Part shown: positions 45,699 through 57,189 of the stretch, piece after piece | Position numbering within the stretch: the first letter of the stretch is position 1 | How the letters are laid out: each line of letters opens with the position of its first letter | DNA from: Pseudopithomyces maydicus | Taxonomy: Eukaryota; Ascomycota; Dothideomycetes; Pleosporales; Didymosphaeriaceae | DNA: 64,000 bases | Assembly (NCBI GenBank): GCA_026873275.1 | Contig: JANTUC010000006.1 | Location: 620,001 to 684,000, forward strand | Direction of reading: 5' to 3' | Notes under the pieces: model-generated | Told to the model about the DNA's origin: nothing | Databases searched by the model: none | The model's input: only the letters and a program-made list of their open reading frames with translations | Program-made: the position numbers and the translations under genes

Positions 45699-45746
45699 AT
45701 GGGCACGGGCATGGGCATGGGCATGGGCATGGGCAAAAGCAAAGGC
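45699..45746. repeat. GGGCAT/GGGCAC hexanucleotide repeat
   Basis: Four perfect GGGCAT units in a row follow a GGGCAC unit and precede GGGCAA. An earlier looser set of GTGGGC-like units lies at about 45.62-45.65 kb. Confidence 0.8.
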
Positions 45747-46483
45747 ATGGATCCAGGCATCGACGACACACATGGAAGACTGCACTGTAGGTCTGCACCC
45801 CGCGCGTCCATGGCGGCGTCGGCGTGCTCTGTGGGCTGGGGCCCTGGGAGGCTGCGTCGCGGCGCTCGCTCACGGGCGACTATGGCGAGCCTGGCGACCG
45901 ACTCCAGGCAAGCTCAAAGCTCGTCCTCAGCCCTACGAAGCCGTCGGATCCGGATCGGACGTCTTTTGCTGCCCCTCGTCCGCATGCAGGTACTTCTCAG
46001 GCCGAGAGCTCTGGACGCCGCCGCCGTGGCACTCAGCGATCATGAGGTGGGTTCAGAACTGCTTTTTAGCTAATCAATGCCTAGTCTCCCGGCCGCGCAG
46101 CGGATGCGCCTCGTCGCGCATCCATCCTCAACACCTACGGCGCGTCTCTACCGTCACTCGTGTTGGCCGGCGTGGCGGTGACGGGTTGGGACGTTACACA
46201 GCACTCGCCTCCCCGCGCACTGCCGCCGCCGCTGCATAATACCACCTTGTAATATTCTTATCAAACCGCCTCCCAGCATGCTGCACACACTCATCCGCCA
46301 GCGACTAGATGACCCGCCCGCGGCGCCGAGCACCATCCAGATTGCCAAAGGCGCCTCCTGCAAAAATGGAGCGCGGCGTGCTTGCGGCCATGGCGACAAG
46401 TAGATGCAGTAGTCGAGTGTTGGCATAACCCTCACCCCTCCCCCTCACCCCCCGTGGCAGGTTGGGATGAGCACATCACTACG

Positions 46484-46512
46484 GGCGCTGCTGCTGCTGC
46501 TGCTGCTGCCAG
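46484..46512. repeat. GCT trinucleotide run
   Basis: About eight GCT/CTG triplets in a row in the GAPDH upstream region. No coding context is seen. Confidence 0.8.
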
Positions 46513-46927
46513 CACCACCTCCCCAAATGCCTCAGTGCACACGGCGGTCCAGAGCCAGAAGAGCACCTGCGCCATCCGCCGATCCCGGTGCTCAGGCTGT
46601 GGTGATGCCACCACGCGCCCGAGCCAGGAGATGCTGCTTCACCCTCCGCCTTGTCGGCCGGGTGCGGGTAACGGGGCAGTAAAGACCAAACTTTCTATTG
46701 GGCGCTCGGACGCCGCAGTTATCATCTCAGACACACATGGCAGAAGGAGTTTGTTTTGGGAGGCCCGCTGTAGAAAAACGTGACGTCTCCCCTGTGTGGA
46801 CTATTTATTAGCTACCCCACCAACCCAACAAGTGCTCTTCAGCTTCCCCTCCATCTACTGCAAACCCTTCTTACCACCACACACCCTTCCCTTTACCCTA
46901 GATTCACACTCCCATACTCATACCAAA

Positions 46928-48108
46928 ATGGTCGTCAAGGTCGGAATCAACGGCTTCGGTCGCATTGGCAGGATCGTCTTCCGCAACGCGTGAGCATCTC
47001 CCCACCCCCCGCCATGCTTGCCCGTCCGTAAGACGCGACTGACACTGTAGCCCAGCATCGAGCACAACGACGTTGACATTGTCGCCGTCAACGACCCCTT
47101 CATCGAGCCTCACTATGCCGTGAGCAATTCCCTCCCCCTGCCCATTGCCATCCAACCGCTTACCGTGCGCTAGGCCTACATGCTCCGCTATGACAGCACC
47201 CACGGCCAGTTCAAGGGCACCATCGAGGTCGACGGCAACAACCTCAAGGTCAACGGCAAGACCGTCAAGTTCTACACAGAGAAGGACCCCGCCCAGATCC
47301 CCTGGAGCGAGACTGGTGCCTACTACGTCGTCGAGTCCACCGGTGTCTTCACCACCAAGGACAAGGCTGGTGCTCACTTGAAGGGCGGTGCCAAGAAGGT
47401 TGTCATCTCTGCTCCTTCCGCCGACGCTCCTATGTTCGTCATGGGCGTCAACAACGAGACCTACAAGTCCGACATTGACGTGCTCTCCAACGCGTCCTGC
47501 ACCACCAACTGCTTGGCACCGCTCGCCAAGGTCATCCACGACAAGTTCACCATCATTGAGGGTTTGATGACTACTGTCCACTCCTACACTGCCACCCAGA
47601 AGGTCGTTGATGGTCCATCTGCCAAGGACTGGCGCGGTGGCCGCACCGCTGCTCAGAACATCATCCCCAGCAGCACTGGTGCCGCCAAGGCTGTCGGCAA
47701 GGTCATTCCCGATCTCAACGGCAAGCTCACTGGCATGTCTATGCGTGTCCCGACCTCCAACGTCTCTGTCGTCGACTTGACTGTCCGCATTGAGAAGGGC
47801 GCCACCTACGACGAGATCAAGGAGGCCGTCAAGGAGGCTTCCGAGGGTAACCTCAAGGGTGAGTCAAGCTTCATGATATCTCCAATTCTCTGCTAACAGC
47901 CACAGGCATTCTCGGTTACACTGAGGATGACATTGTCTCCACTGACCTGAACGGCGACAACCGCTCGTCCATCTTCGACGCCAAGGCTGGTATCTCCCTC
48001 AACAAGAACTTCGTCAAGCTCGTTTCCTGGTACGACAACGAGTGGGGTTACTCCCGCCGTGTTCTTGACCTTCTTGTCTACATTGCCAAGGTTGATGGCA
48101 ACGCTTAG
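46928..48108 (+). CDS. gpdA: Glyceraldehyde-3-phosphate dehydrogenase
   Basis: Four exons: 46928-46989, 47056-47119, 47174-47858 and 47906-48108; 1014 bases, 337 aa, the usual family length, with no frame break. The NAD-binding loop GINGFGRIGR is at residues 6-15. The catalytic cysteine is Cys151 in SNASCTTNCLAP, and the histidine partner lies in TVHSYTATQK. WYDNEWGYSRR near the end contacts phosphate and cofactor. The enzyme oxidises glyceraldehyde-3-phosphate to 1,3-bisphosphoglycerate in glycolysis, in the cytosol. Codon use is strongly biased to C-ending codons compared with its neighbours, as expected for a highly expressed gene. The first intron ends at the AG at 47055 rather than the earlier TAG, which would put the frame out. 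Confidence 0.98.
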
Positions 48109-49620
48109 GAGTTGGAACGGAGCTTTGAAACACCAAAACTGTAGGATTGCAATATGACCCTGAGCTGGAAGGGGTTTTCTTCTTTTTTTGGCAACACCAT
48201 AAATGAGGTTATGTCACATGATAGGCACGAATGAATGCGATAATATGTCCGCAAATGAAGATCTGGCTTGTCCAGAATTCTCTTCCAAAATTGCTATTCT
48301 GACCCCCTTGTTTTCCAATTCAAAATCATACGAGACATCATTGTATGCTGCAAACAATTACGCAACGGTCGAATGATGAGACCCGTGATGGCTAGAAAAG
48401 ACCTGGCTTTCCTTCCGTAAGTTCCCGTGCTCTATACTAGTGCCCGCTGCCGGGTAGGTAGAACCAGTGTATTGTGCCTCACTCCACAGACTGAGGCAAA
48501 TCGACCTCGGTAACGAACTGCCGTCTACACAGACTGATGAAGCTGACTTGTCTTTCGCGTAATTATTGCCAGAGAAATGCGTAAACTCAGAGACTAAAAG
48601 ACTCTGCATGCGCACTGGACAGGAGCAACCATTGAATAGAAAGTAAGACACTGGTGCATTGTTGGAACGTCCCGAGGTTTACTACCAAGTCGCGCTGTTT
48701 ATTCAATCAACGACGTTTTTTGTGAGACAGAGAAGTATTCATTCATATTCATCCTATTTCTTTTCGGATGTTGCTAAATCTTTGTTCTGGAAGGTGAGAT
48801 AAACACCGTTTCACAATGTGATGAGGGTTCAATGGGGAAAACGCTAGGACTAAAACGCGCAAGCTTGCCAAGCGCTTCCGAGGTCACGTCGTTTCGCTCT
48901 AAGTTATTATCACTCCCTGAACCATCATCTAAGCCTGAGATCGTTCACACGTTGGTTTACTGCATCGGGCTATCGTTATAACTTACTTCTTTGTCTCAAA
49001 TCAAGAGGCCACGCAGACCATACATCAGATAACTCCGGCAGCGCGCTGTTCATGCGGATCGCCAACCTGCTGCATCACGGGACGGCACCAGACCAGTGGA
49101 CATCGTAACCTAGCGCGATTGGACACCCGCATCGATCAAGAGTTATCGGATTGAACGATCTTGGCACGCTCATCAGCTTCATTACATCACAGGTGACGAG
49201 TATTCACTCGAGTGGCGCAAGTACACGCCGGTTTGGGTATCACAACAAGCGCAGAAGACTTGAACAACATAGTGCCCAACCCTGAGAGAACATGATCTCG
49301 TTCTAGTAAAGTATGCATCACTCTGATTTCCTGCCAGTACTCAATCGTACGCTCTAACATTTCTTTTTTGGAAGCGCCTTGAATAGCGTTGAATCCTCCG
49401 ATTTTGTAATTTTATTCAAGCTGTTTTCTGTTCGGAGATAAAAGGCGGGGATTCTCACTCATTTCTTTTACTTTACTCGGCCTTTCCCTCTCTCATGAAA
49501 AGTTGATTATCATTCATGGAGGCTCTTTAACTGCGTTTCGCGTTGGCTGTTATGCTGACAATGTTTTAGACTCATATACATAACCTGGTGCGTAGCGAGG
49601 CCACCACAACATATCCAATC
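48109..49620. other. Intergenic region between GAPDH and hda1
   Basis: There are 1.5 kb, AT-richer than the flanking genes, with no gene seen. It holds the GAPDH 3' flank and the hda1 promoter. An in-frame GTG lies 33 bp before the hda1 ATG, but it has no support as a start. Confidence 0.5.
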
Positions 49621-52573
49621 ATGGCAATGGTAGACGAGGACATCATTGCTCTTTCGGACGAAGACCATGCCATGGAGTCAATAGAGCACGGGAACGGGAA
49701 CGGCAACCACAACACCACCATAAACCCTTCTCAAATCTTATTCAACAATTCACCGGAGCTCCTCTCACCTGTGCTTGCCTTTCATAGTCTTGGCGATTCG
49801 TTAAATGGTTCACCAACTAGGAAGCCGTTAAGTGATCATGATCACCAAGCAACTTCGCATCCCGGCAGTTTGCCTCAACCTTCAATGCTCAAAAGCTCAC
49901 CACTGCTTGAGTCGGATACCATGGAAACCTTGAATGCCCAGAAAACCCTTGTGGAGGTTCGTGTGGCGCCGACGCCATCATTTCCGCCCCTACCCTATGC
50001 ATCCAGCCGAACTGGATTGGTTTACGATGATCGAATGAGGTTTCACGCTGAAGATGAAAACTTCAATCATCCTGACGACATTCACCCTGAGGATCCTCGG
50101 CGAATTTACGCAATTTTCCACGAAATACGTGAAGCTGGCCTGGTGCAAGACTCGATTGACGAAGACGCGAATACGGATTCGTGCGGCGATAAGTGTTGGA
50201 GAATTCATACCAGACATGCTACAAAAGCTGAAATATGTTTGATTCACACCCCTGAACACTATATTTTTGTGGAAGGACTTCAAAGTAGGTGATATCTCGA
50301 GAGGTAGCAAACATTCGTTAACAGGTATCCAGCTAAAACGCCTCTTGAGCTCAAGGCCCTATATTCGGATATGGATTCGATATACTTCAACAATTCTACC
50401 TACGACAGCGCCTTATTGGCCGCTGGGGGAGCTATAGAGGCTTGTAGGGCCGTGGTTGTTGGCGAAGTTCGCAATGCAATTGCTATCATACGGCCACCGG
50501 GACACCATGCAGAAAGTACGGAGCCATCAGGTTTCTGTATATTCAACAACGTGCCCATCGCCGCACGGGTGTGTCAAAAAGACTTTCCTGAAAAATGTCG
50601 GAAAATTGTCATTCTGGACTGGGATGTTCATCACGGCAACGGAATCCAGCATGCCTTTTACAACGATCCCAATGTCCTCTACATTTCCTTGCACGTATTT
50701 CAAGGCGGCCGTTTCTATCCAGGTTTTCCGGACGGCGACCTCACGTATTGTGGTGAAGGACCAGGCTTAGGACGCAATGTCAACATTCCCTGGGAGGACC
50801 ATGGCATGGGTGATGCTGAATATATTTATGCTTTTCAGCAAGTCGTAATGCCGATAGTTTCTGAGTTCGACCCCGACCTTGTCATTGTCTCTGCCGGCTT
50901 TGATGCGGCAGAAGGTGACACCCTAGGCGGCTGTCACGTTACTCCCGCCGGCTACGCCCATATGACACATATGCTGATGCGTGTTGCAGAAGGGAAGATG
51001 GCAGTCTGCTTGGAAGGTGGCTATAACCTCCGATCGATTGCCCGATCTGCGCTTGCGGTCACGAAAACGCTCATGCTGCAACCTCCAGACCGTTTGGCAG
51101 AAGATTTATGCCCAAAAGAATCTGCTGTACGAACAATTGAGCAAGTCAAACGTCAGCAATCGAAGTTTTGGAAGAACATACATCCAAAGCATCTCAATTC
51201 CGCAACGCCAACGTTTCAAAATACAAGACGCTTGCATGAGGTGCTGCGTAGGTTTCAGAGTATGACTCTTGCTGAAGAACATCATATGACGCCCCTCCAA
51301 ATTATCAACGATGATCTGAGGGAGACGTTCGAATACAATGTGGTTGCTACGTAAGTGTAACTATGCATCGGACATAACAATTGCTGACCGCACCAGGACA
51401 AACTTCACGGATAGGTACCCTTTGTTGGTGATCTTCCACGACCCACCAAATCTCATCTCTTCTCCTGATGTGGTGTCCGGCAAGACTGAGCTCCACAACA
51501 TGTGGCTAGTGAGTAGTACCGTACAGTCTACGCTGTATAACCGCTGACCAAAATTACAAGGCTGATATTGTGGAAAAGGAATACATTGGTTGGGCTATCG
51601 AGAATGGCTTTCAGGTCATCGATGTGAATGTTCCTAAAGTAGACCCTATAGTTGATGTATGTGAATCGCTACAGCTTGGTCAAGTTACCAGTACTTACGC
51701 AGCGTTAGGACGAGGGCGATCATATCAATGCGCCAAACGATGATAAACGAAGTGATCAGGCCAAGGACCTTGCTGCCTACATATGGGATAACTACATTGA
51801 GTAGGTCTTGAGGATCGTCCTCATTATTTGACATGACTAACGTGATGCTAGACCGCATCAGGCTTCCCAAGTGTTTCTCATGGGTATCGGCTCAGCATAC
51901 ACTGGACTGGTTGACTTACTCAGCAACAATGGTGAGCTCCTCGCAACTAGAACGTGATCCATTTGCTAACGTCTTATCAGAACGGTGTACAGGTGACAAT
52001 AGCGTCGTAGAATGCCTCATTGGGTTCGTTGCAGACACTTCGATTCAATCAATTAAGCGGGCCACGGATGACAACGTGGCGGACTGGTATTATTCTGTGA
52101 GCTACATGGCACCCAACTACTATCTACAAACACTGACAGAAATCATTAGCACTCTAAAATCTTTGTTCAAAGCGGTCACCTCTGTTGGGATCCCTCCCGT
52201 GTACGCAAACACCGAAAGAAGTGGGGAAACTCGTACGCTCTGAGCAAACCCAGATCGACGACATGCTGGTACAGCACAAAGACGAAGTCTGCGAGTATCT
52301 AAAAGAAAAAAAGACGCATTTGTGGATCCGGGGGACGAGACCAGCGTTGACGAAAACGCACAGGAACAGCTTCGCAGCCCTCCCTTGCCTGCGGCTGGAT
52401 TGCGCTCTCCTCTACAAGGGAGCATGAGGAGCAACGGGAACGGGGAAAGCATAAAGCTTCCACCCATTGGTCACTTTAGCGTGGGAAATAGTGCTCGTAA
52501 CAGTCCCCACTTAGCTCCGAATAGTCCGACTACGCCTGGGAGCCCACTGAAGTCGGGCATTGCGCGAAACTGA
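49621..52573 (+). CDS. hda1: Class II histone deacetylase HDA1 with Arb2 domain
   Basis: Eight exons: 49621-50288, 50325-51350, 51397-51508, 51561-51656, 51709-51800, 51852-51931, 51981-52096 and 52150-52573. After about 150 disordered residues comes the deacetylase domain with active-site motifs IIRPPGHHAE, ILDWDVHHGNGIQ (zinc-binding Asp/His near 320), YISLHVFQGGRFYPG, IVSAGFDAAEGD and CLEGGYN. The C-terminal half is the Arb2 domain (YPLLVIFHDPPNL, YIEPHQASQVFLMGIGSAY, VADWYYS). HDA1 removes acetyl groups from histones H3 and H2B in the nucleus and represses transcription. The last exon has two one-base gaps: four G at 52223-52226 (KKWGKLVRSEQ) and seven A at 52306-52312. With both filled the length is 2616 bases, 871 aa. 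The first intron uses a weak GTGATA donor, chosen because it alone keeps the frame. Confidence 0.94.
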
Positions 52574-53921
52574 GGGTTGGTGTTGATCAGCGAAAATTCA
52601 TGGGTGGTGGTTTGCGTGGTTGCATTTTCGTTGTCCTCTGCATTGCTTGGCGCTGGCGAGGAAGTTGTGTTGCTCCTAGGAGTTCCATGGGCGATCAGTA
52701 AATAGCAAGCATCCTGTTCGACAAAACGAAGAAATTTCAAAGGACAGACTAGTGTGGTGATTTGGGGGCCATATGGTGGGACTGGGACCTCGTATATGAA
52801 ATGGCACGACAGTGGGGCCTATAGTGGTCGATTGTTTGCGTGGTTCTGGCACCCTGTATTTCACGCTGGTCGAACATGGAGCTGCTACTCCAAGATACGC
52901 CACGATGCAAGTATTTACGGTATGAAGAAGGTGGTCTGTAGCCGAAATCCACACAATTTCCATTACCCAGGTGCATTTCTACTGTGCTAGCCTGATCTAC
53001 TGCTGAGTGAGCTGCCAAGACGATTGTTCCGATGTTCTGGACATGCCTAAATAAGCGAGATCCCCACTTCACATACAGCTAATCCACTCGCGGCACTGGT
53101 CCGTTAATCACTCAAGGCTGTGCGGACCTCAGTTGCTCAGCATACGGTACTATGCATTGGGGTCGCAGTGCATCATGCGGGTAGCAATACCATAGCCTTA
53201 TCAACACGAGCCCTGTTGCATGCGAAGGCAAACATGATGGGTGCGGGTCTCTGATTGATCTATAGGTGTTGAGTATCACCAACCCAAGAACATTGAAAGG
53301 AAAGATTCTGTTCGAGAACCTGAAATCATCAGCATTGGCACGAGCGATCTGTGGATTTGTACGGAGTTGACCCCAATTGTCGCGTCAGCTATCTACTCCT
53401 ATTTATGGTCGTATGCAATACCTAGCACCGTCGAGACTTTTGGCTTGCGCCCTGTTCGACTCCACCTTGCCAAACATGGGAAGCGAGACCGTTCAGCCCC
53501 CTGTGTGTGTTCAGCCTTCCGCCCAACCCTCCAAGTCGGCAATAATATGATTGGGGGGATGTTTGGAACATGCAAGAGCTAGCATGGATATTGGAGAGGG
53601 GGTGCTCGGTAGAGAGCTTTGGCAGTCAAATGATATTGCTTGATGCTGATGGGGGATCGCGATAAGCTCGGAGGCTTGTGCATGGACTATTATTGTCACC
53701 TTCTAGCTGGCTAGCTAGTGGGGATGGTGGCCACCATTGCAGCCTGACCGTTTTCTACCCTTTCTCTCTTTTCAACGGATACGTGAATTATCTCAGATCC
53801 TATTGAAGAGGCACCGAGTTGATTTGTAGGTTCAGCATTAGCATCAGACCCGATTCGAGCTCAAGTGACTCTACAATCGACCCTTACACTCGTTACTATC
53901 CGCTCACTCTTCCACGAGGCC
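52574..53921. other. Intergenic region between hda1 and the cupredoxin gene
   Basis: There are 1.35 kb with no gene seen on either strand. Several frames of 60-110 codons have no motif. Confidence 0.5.
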
Positions 53922-55072
53922 ATGGCCACCGTTACATCAGCTTCGGGCCTTCGAAGTGAAGGCATTCCATCCATAACATCTGCCCCATCAGCTCCAACAA
54001 CTGGTTTCCAGTCACAAATAACTTCTAGAAGTTCATCTTCATAATCAAGCCAGCCTCCGCAAGTTCACACTGTCAAGGCTGGCGCCGGAGGATTCAAGTT
54101 TGAGCCTGCAGAGCTCACAGCTAATGTCGGCGACACGGTCACTTTCGAGTTCTATCCGCCTGACCACTCAGTCGCTCGAGCAGAATTTGGATCAGCATGC
54201 GTGCCTTACGAATATACCGGTAAGGACAAGAAAGGCTTTTGGTCGGATACGCAGTGGGTGAAAGACGTCAATCATGTGAGTAGCACGTACAATGGACGGG
54301 ATGTCCACCGCTAACAACATCATAAGCTCACCTACTTCAATGTTACCATCAACTCGACTGAGCCCGTCTTTTTCTACTGTGCAGCGCCCGAATCGTGTAC
54401 GGGCCATCAGATGGTAGGCGTCATCAATCCCAACGATACCCAGACCCTCGACAAGCAGATAGAGTCTGCCAAAGACGCAACATTCCAGGTCAAGCCCGGC
54501 GATCCCATACCTGCGGAAGCTAGCAGCTCTCTCGTTGGGCCAGCCACGCCAACCCAGTCGACTTCTTCAAGTAATAGCTCGCACGGCCACACACTGTCGG
54601 GTGGGGCGATTGCGGGAATCGTCGTGGGTGGAATAGCTTTCCTAGTCATGTGTGCAGCCCTGTTCTTCTACGTCGGGCGAACAAAGAGTCTGAAGGAAGT
54701 GATCAAACATAAGGAAGCGACGACGAGCCCGAACCCCAACAACGGAGGATTTGGGGGCCGCAGAGCCCAGGATACCCGCCTACGCCGCAGCCGTTCAGTC
54801 CAAATATGGGACACGCAGAGATGGGAGGGCAGTTGCCAACGTATGGGCAGCACAATGCCACGGACAACCACTACAGCGGAGGGTGTCCGCCGCAGCAGGG
54901 GTATGGACAGTAAGTATTGTGTGCCAATGTCAAAGAGAACCGGCTGACAAAAAGGTACAGAGTGGCTGAGATGAAGCACGACTATGAGGTACCCGCCGAG
55001 CTGGCATCGCCAACGCCGGGCCAACAGACGTTCACGGCCGAGCTGGAAGCACCGGCCAAAGGGGATAGGTGA
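53922..55072 (+). pseudogene. Membrane-anchored cupredoxin-domain protein, possibly disrupted
   Basis: Exons 53922-54275, 54327-54909 and 54955-55072. The cupredoxin domain (HTVKAGAGGFKFEPAELTAN, GDTVTFEFYPPDHSVARAEF, FFYCAAPESCTGHQM) keeps a plausible type 1 copper ligand set of His, Cys, His and Met. A Ser/Thr-rich linker and one membrane helix (GGAIAGIVVGGIAFLVMCAA) follow, then a Pro/Gln-rich cytoplasmic tail. Fungal relatives are secreted serine-rich or membrane-tethered surface proteins of unknown role. Two oddities. The frame from ATG 53922 meets an in-frame TAA at 54042-54044, before the domain, and no signal peptide is visible upstream. A very short 39-nt intron could bypass the stop, but its donor is poor. 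There is also a one-base gap at five G (54753-54757). It may be a decayed gene or have an unseen first exon. Confidence 0.6.
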
Positions 55073-55938
55073 AGGAGATGGGGGATGGGGATGGGCGAAG
55101 GGCATGCATGGTGTGGTGGAGCGGGGTGGAGCGTGGGACCAGGTTTTCAAGATACCCTTTCTAATAATGTCTCTTTTGGTGGGTGTGGTTTGGGGGGGCT
55201 GTATGTACGTATACGTGTTAGTGCAATTCGAAGAGAGTCGTAGAGAAGGCTGAGCTGGCAGGCGTTCGCATTAGTCTACGTGACGGAGAGGCGAGGTGAG
55301 GTAAAGTCTGGGGAGGCCCACCGATGGCGGAGGATCTCCAACTGCGGCCCACCCAAGGTCGAAGGCGGTGATCGGTTCCGACAGAGTGATGGCGAGCACG
55401 TTTCTCCGCACCGGGCGGTAAGGCTGGCTGGGGGAGGGGAGAGAGGGAGGTGCTAGCCGAAAGGGGCGGCCCACCACTCGAGCGGAGCCCTGGCCCCTCT
55501 CTCTCTCTCTGGCCCCGTCCTTCTTCGGGCCTCGTCGTCGTGGCCGCTGAGGCAGCACGGGCGCCGGGCTGCGGGCGGCGGTTTGACGGCGACGGCGCCG
55601 ACCGCAGCGTTGCTGGCCCTCGAGTGGATGGCCGTTGCGGCAGGTGGTGCGAGTCGCTAAGGGCCTATCAGCTCGCCGAATTTTCAAACGTGGTGCCTTG
55701 CGTGCTAGACCCGCGGCACACAGCTTCCAGATAGTCTTACACTCGGTATGCAGAGAGCCTTTCCTTTCCCCCAGCTCAATGGGCCTCGCCGTACACGCAC
55801 ACGCACTCGCACTGGCGCTGGAGAGCGGCTGGGCAACGACCTAACCAGCTCGGCAGCAGGCCCCGACCCGTAGCAGGCCATCGCGAGCCTCACACCCGTG
55901 GACCGCCTACCTCTCTCTCCACCGCCCAAGCCAGAGGC
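55073..55938. other. Intergenic region between the cupredoxin gene and the cyclin gene
   Basis: There are 870 bp, GC-rich, with a short CT dinucleotide run near 55.50 kb. I see no gene; it should hold the cyclin promoter. Confidence 0.5.
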
Positions 55939-57189
55939 ATGCTGAGTTCAACGTCGCCTACCATATCGTCCACTCCGCCGTCTCCCGCCTTCCACCTACG
56001 CCGGAGCCCCTACCATGCCCCGCGACCTCCATCGAGCCCGTCCCGTGCCTCGCCCCGCCCGCTGCACACGCACCACCACCAGCCCTTGAGCAACGCCGGC
56101 AGCAGCGCCCACCATCCACAGCAACCGCCTCAGACGGCAGCGCCGCACCAGTCGCCCGTGCCGGCCTTTTCGAGGTCGCCCCAGCTCAAGCGATACCGCT
56201 ATCGCGACAGCTCGACCCAGTACAGCCCGGACGGCTACCCTCCCACCTATCGCCCTCCTCTGTCGCCGCCCTCCCATCCACCACAACCCCCTTGCCCCTG
56301 CCTGTAGAGCGGAGCGCCGCCGCCGCCTCCGCCGAAGCCAGCGCCACGGATCCGTCACGGAGAACCCCGCAGACAGCGGTGCCAGCCCACACTGCTCGGC
56401 CCAGAGACCGCGAGCCGGACCCGCAACCTACACTGCAGACTCCACGACAGAGCGACGATGCATCCGCCCTTCCTCCGGCGCAGTCCTCCCCGCGAAGCGT
56501 GCACGCCCGCCGAGCGGTTCTACCAAGGTCGTGCCGCTGAAGTACGAGACGTGCGACGTCAAGGATCTGGGCGTCTTGGTCTCCGACATGCTCATGGAAT
56601 TGGTGCGGTTGAACGACGACATGCCATTGCGGGATGGACAGCTCACACGCTTTCATTCAAGGTAACCAAACAGCAAGAACATGACGTGGTTGACATTGAC
56701 CGCTTTCACAGAGCACCGCCGGCCATTTCGGTCAAAGACTACCTCTTTCGCCTCATCATTCACGCAACCCTTTCTCCGCCCATCCTACTGTCAATGGTCT
56801 TCTACGTCGACAAGCTCTGTTCCATGTACCCCGCCTTCACCATCAGCAGCCTTACGGTCCACCGCTTCCTCATAACAGCTGCAACTGTCGCAGCAAAGGG
56901 GCTCAGCGACAGCTTCTGGACGAACAGTCTGTATGCAAAAGTCGGGGGTGTCAGCGTGCGTGAACTGGCGCTGTTGGAGCTGGAGTTCTTGAGGAAGCTT
57001 GACTGGCGGATCGTGCCAAAACCAGAAGTCCTTGTGGACTACTATCGGGGGCTGGTCGAACGAGGTGAGGGCTACGTCTTGGAGAGAGAGGCGGATTCAG
57101 AGGCGACGAGCACGCCCGAGGATTCTGCACCTTCGCCAAAGATCGATGCGCTGGTCTCGAGCGCCCGTGATTCTCCAAGCAGTTCGTAG
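55939..57189 (+). CDS. PHO80-like cyclin (Pho85 partner)
   Basis: Two exons: 55939-56661 and 56712-57189, joined by a 50-nt intron. The N-terminal 190 residues are Pro/Ser/His-rich and disordered. The PHO80 cyclin core follows: LKYETCDVKDLGVLVSDMLM, LRDGQLTRFHSRAPPAISV, LIIHATLSPPILLSMVFYVD, FTISSLTVHRFLITAATVAA and LDWRIVPKPEVLVDYY. Such cyclins bind the Pho85 kinase; the PHO80 type represses phosphate-starvation genes, and related PCLs act in other pathways. Exon 1 has two one-base gaps, at five C (56287-56291) and at four C (56488-56491). With both filled the length is 1203 bases, 400 aa, and SSPAKRARPPSG joins smoothly to the cyclin core. PHO80 versus another Pcl subtype cannot be fixed by eye. 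Confidence 0.88.

Larger units (their letters stand above)
45280..46927. promoter_or_regulatory. Divergent promoter region between cox5 and GAPDH
   Basis: This 1.65-kb tract drives cox5 leftward and GAPDH rightward. It contains a GGGCAT hexamer repeat near 45.7 kb and a GCT run near 46.49 kb. Close to GAPDH a TATA-like element (ctatttatta, 46801-46810) precedes a strongly C/T-rich tract (about 46836-46920) ending in ataccaaaATGG. That layout is typical of highly expressed fungal genes. Confidence 0.6.

Noticed and set aside
45016..45873. 285-codon minus-strand frame containing cox5 exon 1
   Set aside because: The real protein starts at the internal ATG at 45279; upstream codons are Cys/Pro repeats from the hexamer repeat.
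46904..47581. 225-codon minus-strand open frame
   Set aside because: Antisense to GAPDH exons; the strong C-ending codon bias keeps the opposite strand free of stops.
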